The notes under the pieces are model-generated. The model had not been told where the DNA came from and did no database searches. It saw nothing but the letters and a program-made list of their open reading frames with translations. Positions 63,451-64,000 of a stretch of 64,000 bases of DNA are shown here, in pieces. Source of the DNA: Vibrio nitrifigilis. GTDB lineage: Bacteria > Pseudomonadota > Gammaproteobacteria > Enterobacterales > Vibrionaceae. Both the position numbers and the translations under genes were made by a program. Location of the stretch: the NCBI RefSeq assembly GCF_015686695.1, contig NZ_JADPMR010000001.1:1922001-1986000 (forward strand), in the 5' to 3' direction. Every line of letters begins with the position of its first letter. Within the stretch, counting starts at the first letter, position 1.

Positions 63451-64000
63451 CTATTCTTGCTCGTCTTCTGCATCAGAGTCATCACCTTCTTCAGGTGCAG
63501 CAGAATCTGTAGTTTCTTGAGAATCAACAACTTGTTCTTCCCCGTCCACAATTTCTTCTACTTCTTCTAACTCTTCAATTTCTTCGATGCGCTGCAAAGC
63601 AACCACTTGTTCGCCTTCAGATGTACGAATCAGTGTGACACCTTGGGTGTTACGACCGACTTGGCTCACTTCAGACACACGTGTACGAACCAGCGTACCC
63701 GCGTTAGTGATCATCATGAATTCGTCAGCTTCGTCTGCTTGGATCGCACCCACAACGGATCCGTTACGCTCAGAGACTTTGATCGAAACAACACCCTGAG
63801 TCGCACGACTCTTCGCTGGATATTGTTCTAGCTCTGTACGTTTACCGTAACCATTTTCAGTCACAGTTAGTACATCACCATCAGTCTTCGGTACGATGAG
63901 TGATACCACTTGGTCACCATCAGCGAGCTTCATACCACGTACACCAGATGCAGTACGACCCATTGCACGAACTTGATCTTCTTTAAAGCGTACTACTTTA
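63451..64000 (-). CDS. gyrA: DNA gyrase subunit A, C-terminal part
   Basis: The gene runs in from the right edge; about 183 C-terminal codons are seen. VVRFKEDQVRAMGRTASGVRGMKL (split over the last 40 bases of the window and 63963) and GYGKRTELEQYPAKSRATQGV are blades of the beta-pinwheel that wraps DNA. It ends in a long acidic tail, EEIEELEEVEEIVDGEE and SDAEDEQE, as in many GyrA proteins; the tail modulates supercoiling. The catalytic tyrosine lies outside the window. A terminator follows at 63366. Confidence 0.95.
   Translation of the reverse strand, partial: KVVRFKEDQVRAMGRTASGVRGMKLADGDQVVSLIVPKTDGDVLTVTENGYGKRTELEQYPAKSRATQGVVSIKVSERNGSVVGAIQADEADEFMMITNAGTLVRTRVSEVSQVGRNTQGVTLIRTSEGEQVVALQRIEEIEELEEVEEIVDGEEQVVDSQETTDSAAPEEGDDSDAEDEQE

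Noticed and set aside
1..64000. CRISPR arrays, tRNA, rRNA, or a riboswitch before ribA
   Set aside because: No regularly spaced repeats, tRNA-like cloverleaf or conserved FMN aptamer sequence was found on reading both strands by eye.

Overview
The window looks like chromosome I of a Vibrio or close relative. The evidence is the closeness of AsnRS, RibA and GyrA to Vibrio proteins, a MarR regulator of CosR type divergent from a BCCT transporter, three methyl-accepting chemotaxis proteins, an NqrM-like protein, and four copies of an intergenic repeat with a CAAGATGC/GATACC core of a kind I associate with vibrios. Base composition is moderately AT-rich. I see no rRNA, tRNA, CRISPR array, complete insertion sequence, prophage or integrase.

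Layout. 1-10 kb: the tail of a possible REP-associated transposase, a porin plus acid phosphatase pair, a Fur-boxed TonB receptor and LysR gene, a RecQ-like helicase and a GNAT gene. 9-21 kb: an Old Yellow Enzyme/LysR pair, an MscS channel, a phosphatase, DUF1456, a GNAT gene broken by a stop codon, a VOC protein, NqrM, a YnfM/YnfL-like MFS/LysR pair, an ABM monooxygenase and a secreted lectin-arabinanase. 21-32 kb: sugar-acid metabolism (glycerate kinase, GntP permease, CdaR), a purine nucleoside permease-like protein, a dienelactone hydrolase, a universal stress protein, and a three-gene membrane-bound sugar dehydrogenase (Tat gamma subunit, GMC flavoprotein, triheme cytochrome c). 32-36 kb: esterases and an MFS gene separated by three copies of one hairpin family.

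36.1-39.6 kb is the most unusual part. It appears to be a small cluster of integron gene cassettes without an integrase. All its genes lie on the minus strand, and two attC-like sites sit at gene ends. The genes are a VOC protein with a strong ribosome binding site just after an attC, a Phd antitoxin whose RelE/ParE toxin is broken, and two membrane proteins, one of which resembles proteins linked to phage abortive infection. The cluster is interrupted by a decayed IS110-family transposase and by domains V-VI of a group II intron.

40-64 kb is mostly conserved core: an orphan sugar-type binding protein paired with an MCP, asnS, aspC, a CNMP/CBS/DUF294 protein with an exonuclease, an EEP-family enzyme, two tandem dCache MCPs, BCCT/cosR, a histone-H1-like winged-helix protein, DUF2982, an MBL hydrolase, an L,D-transpeptidase, ribA and the C-terminus of gyrA. 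The carbohydrate genes (KdgM-type porin, arabinanase, sugar dehydrogenase, glycerate use) together suggest growth on plant or algal sugars. The Fur boxes, the BCCT/cosR pair and the three MCPs add iron control, osmotic control and chemotaxis.
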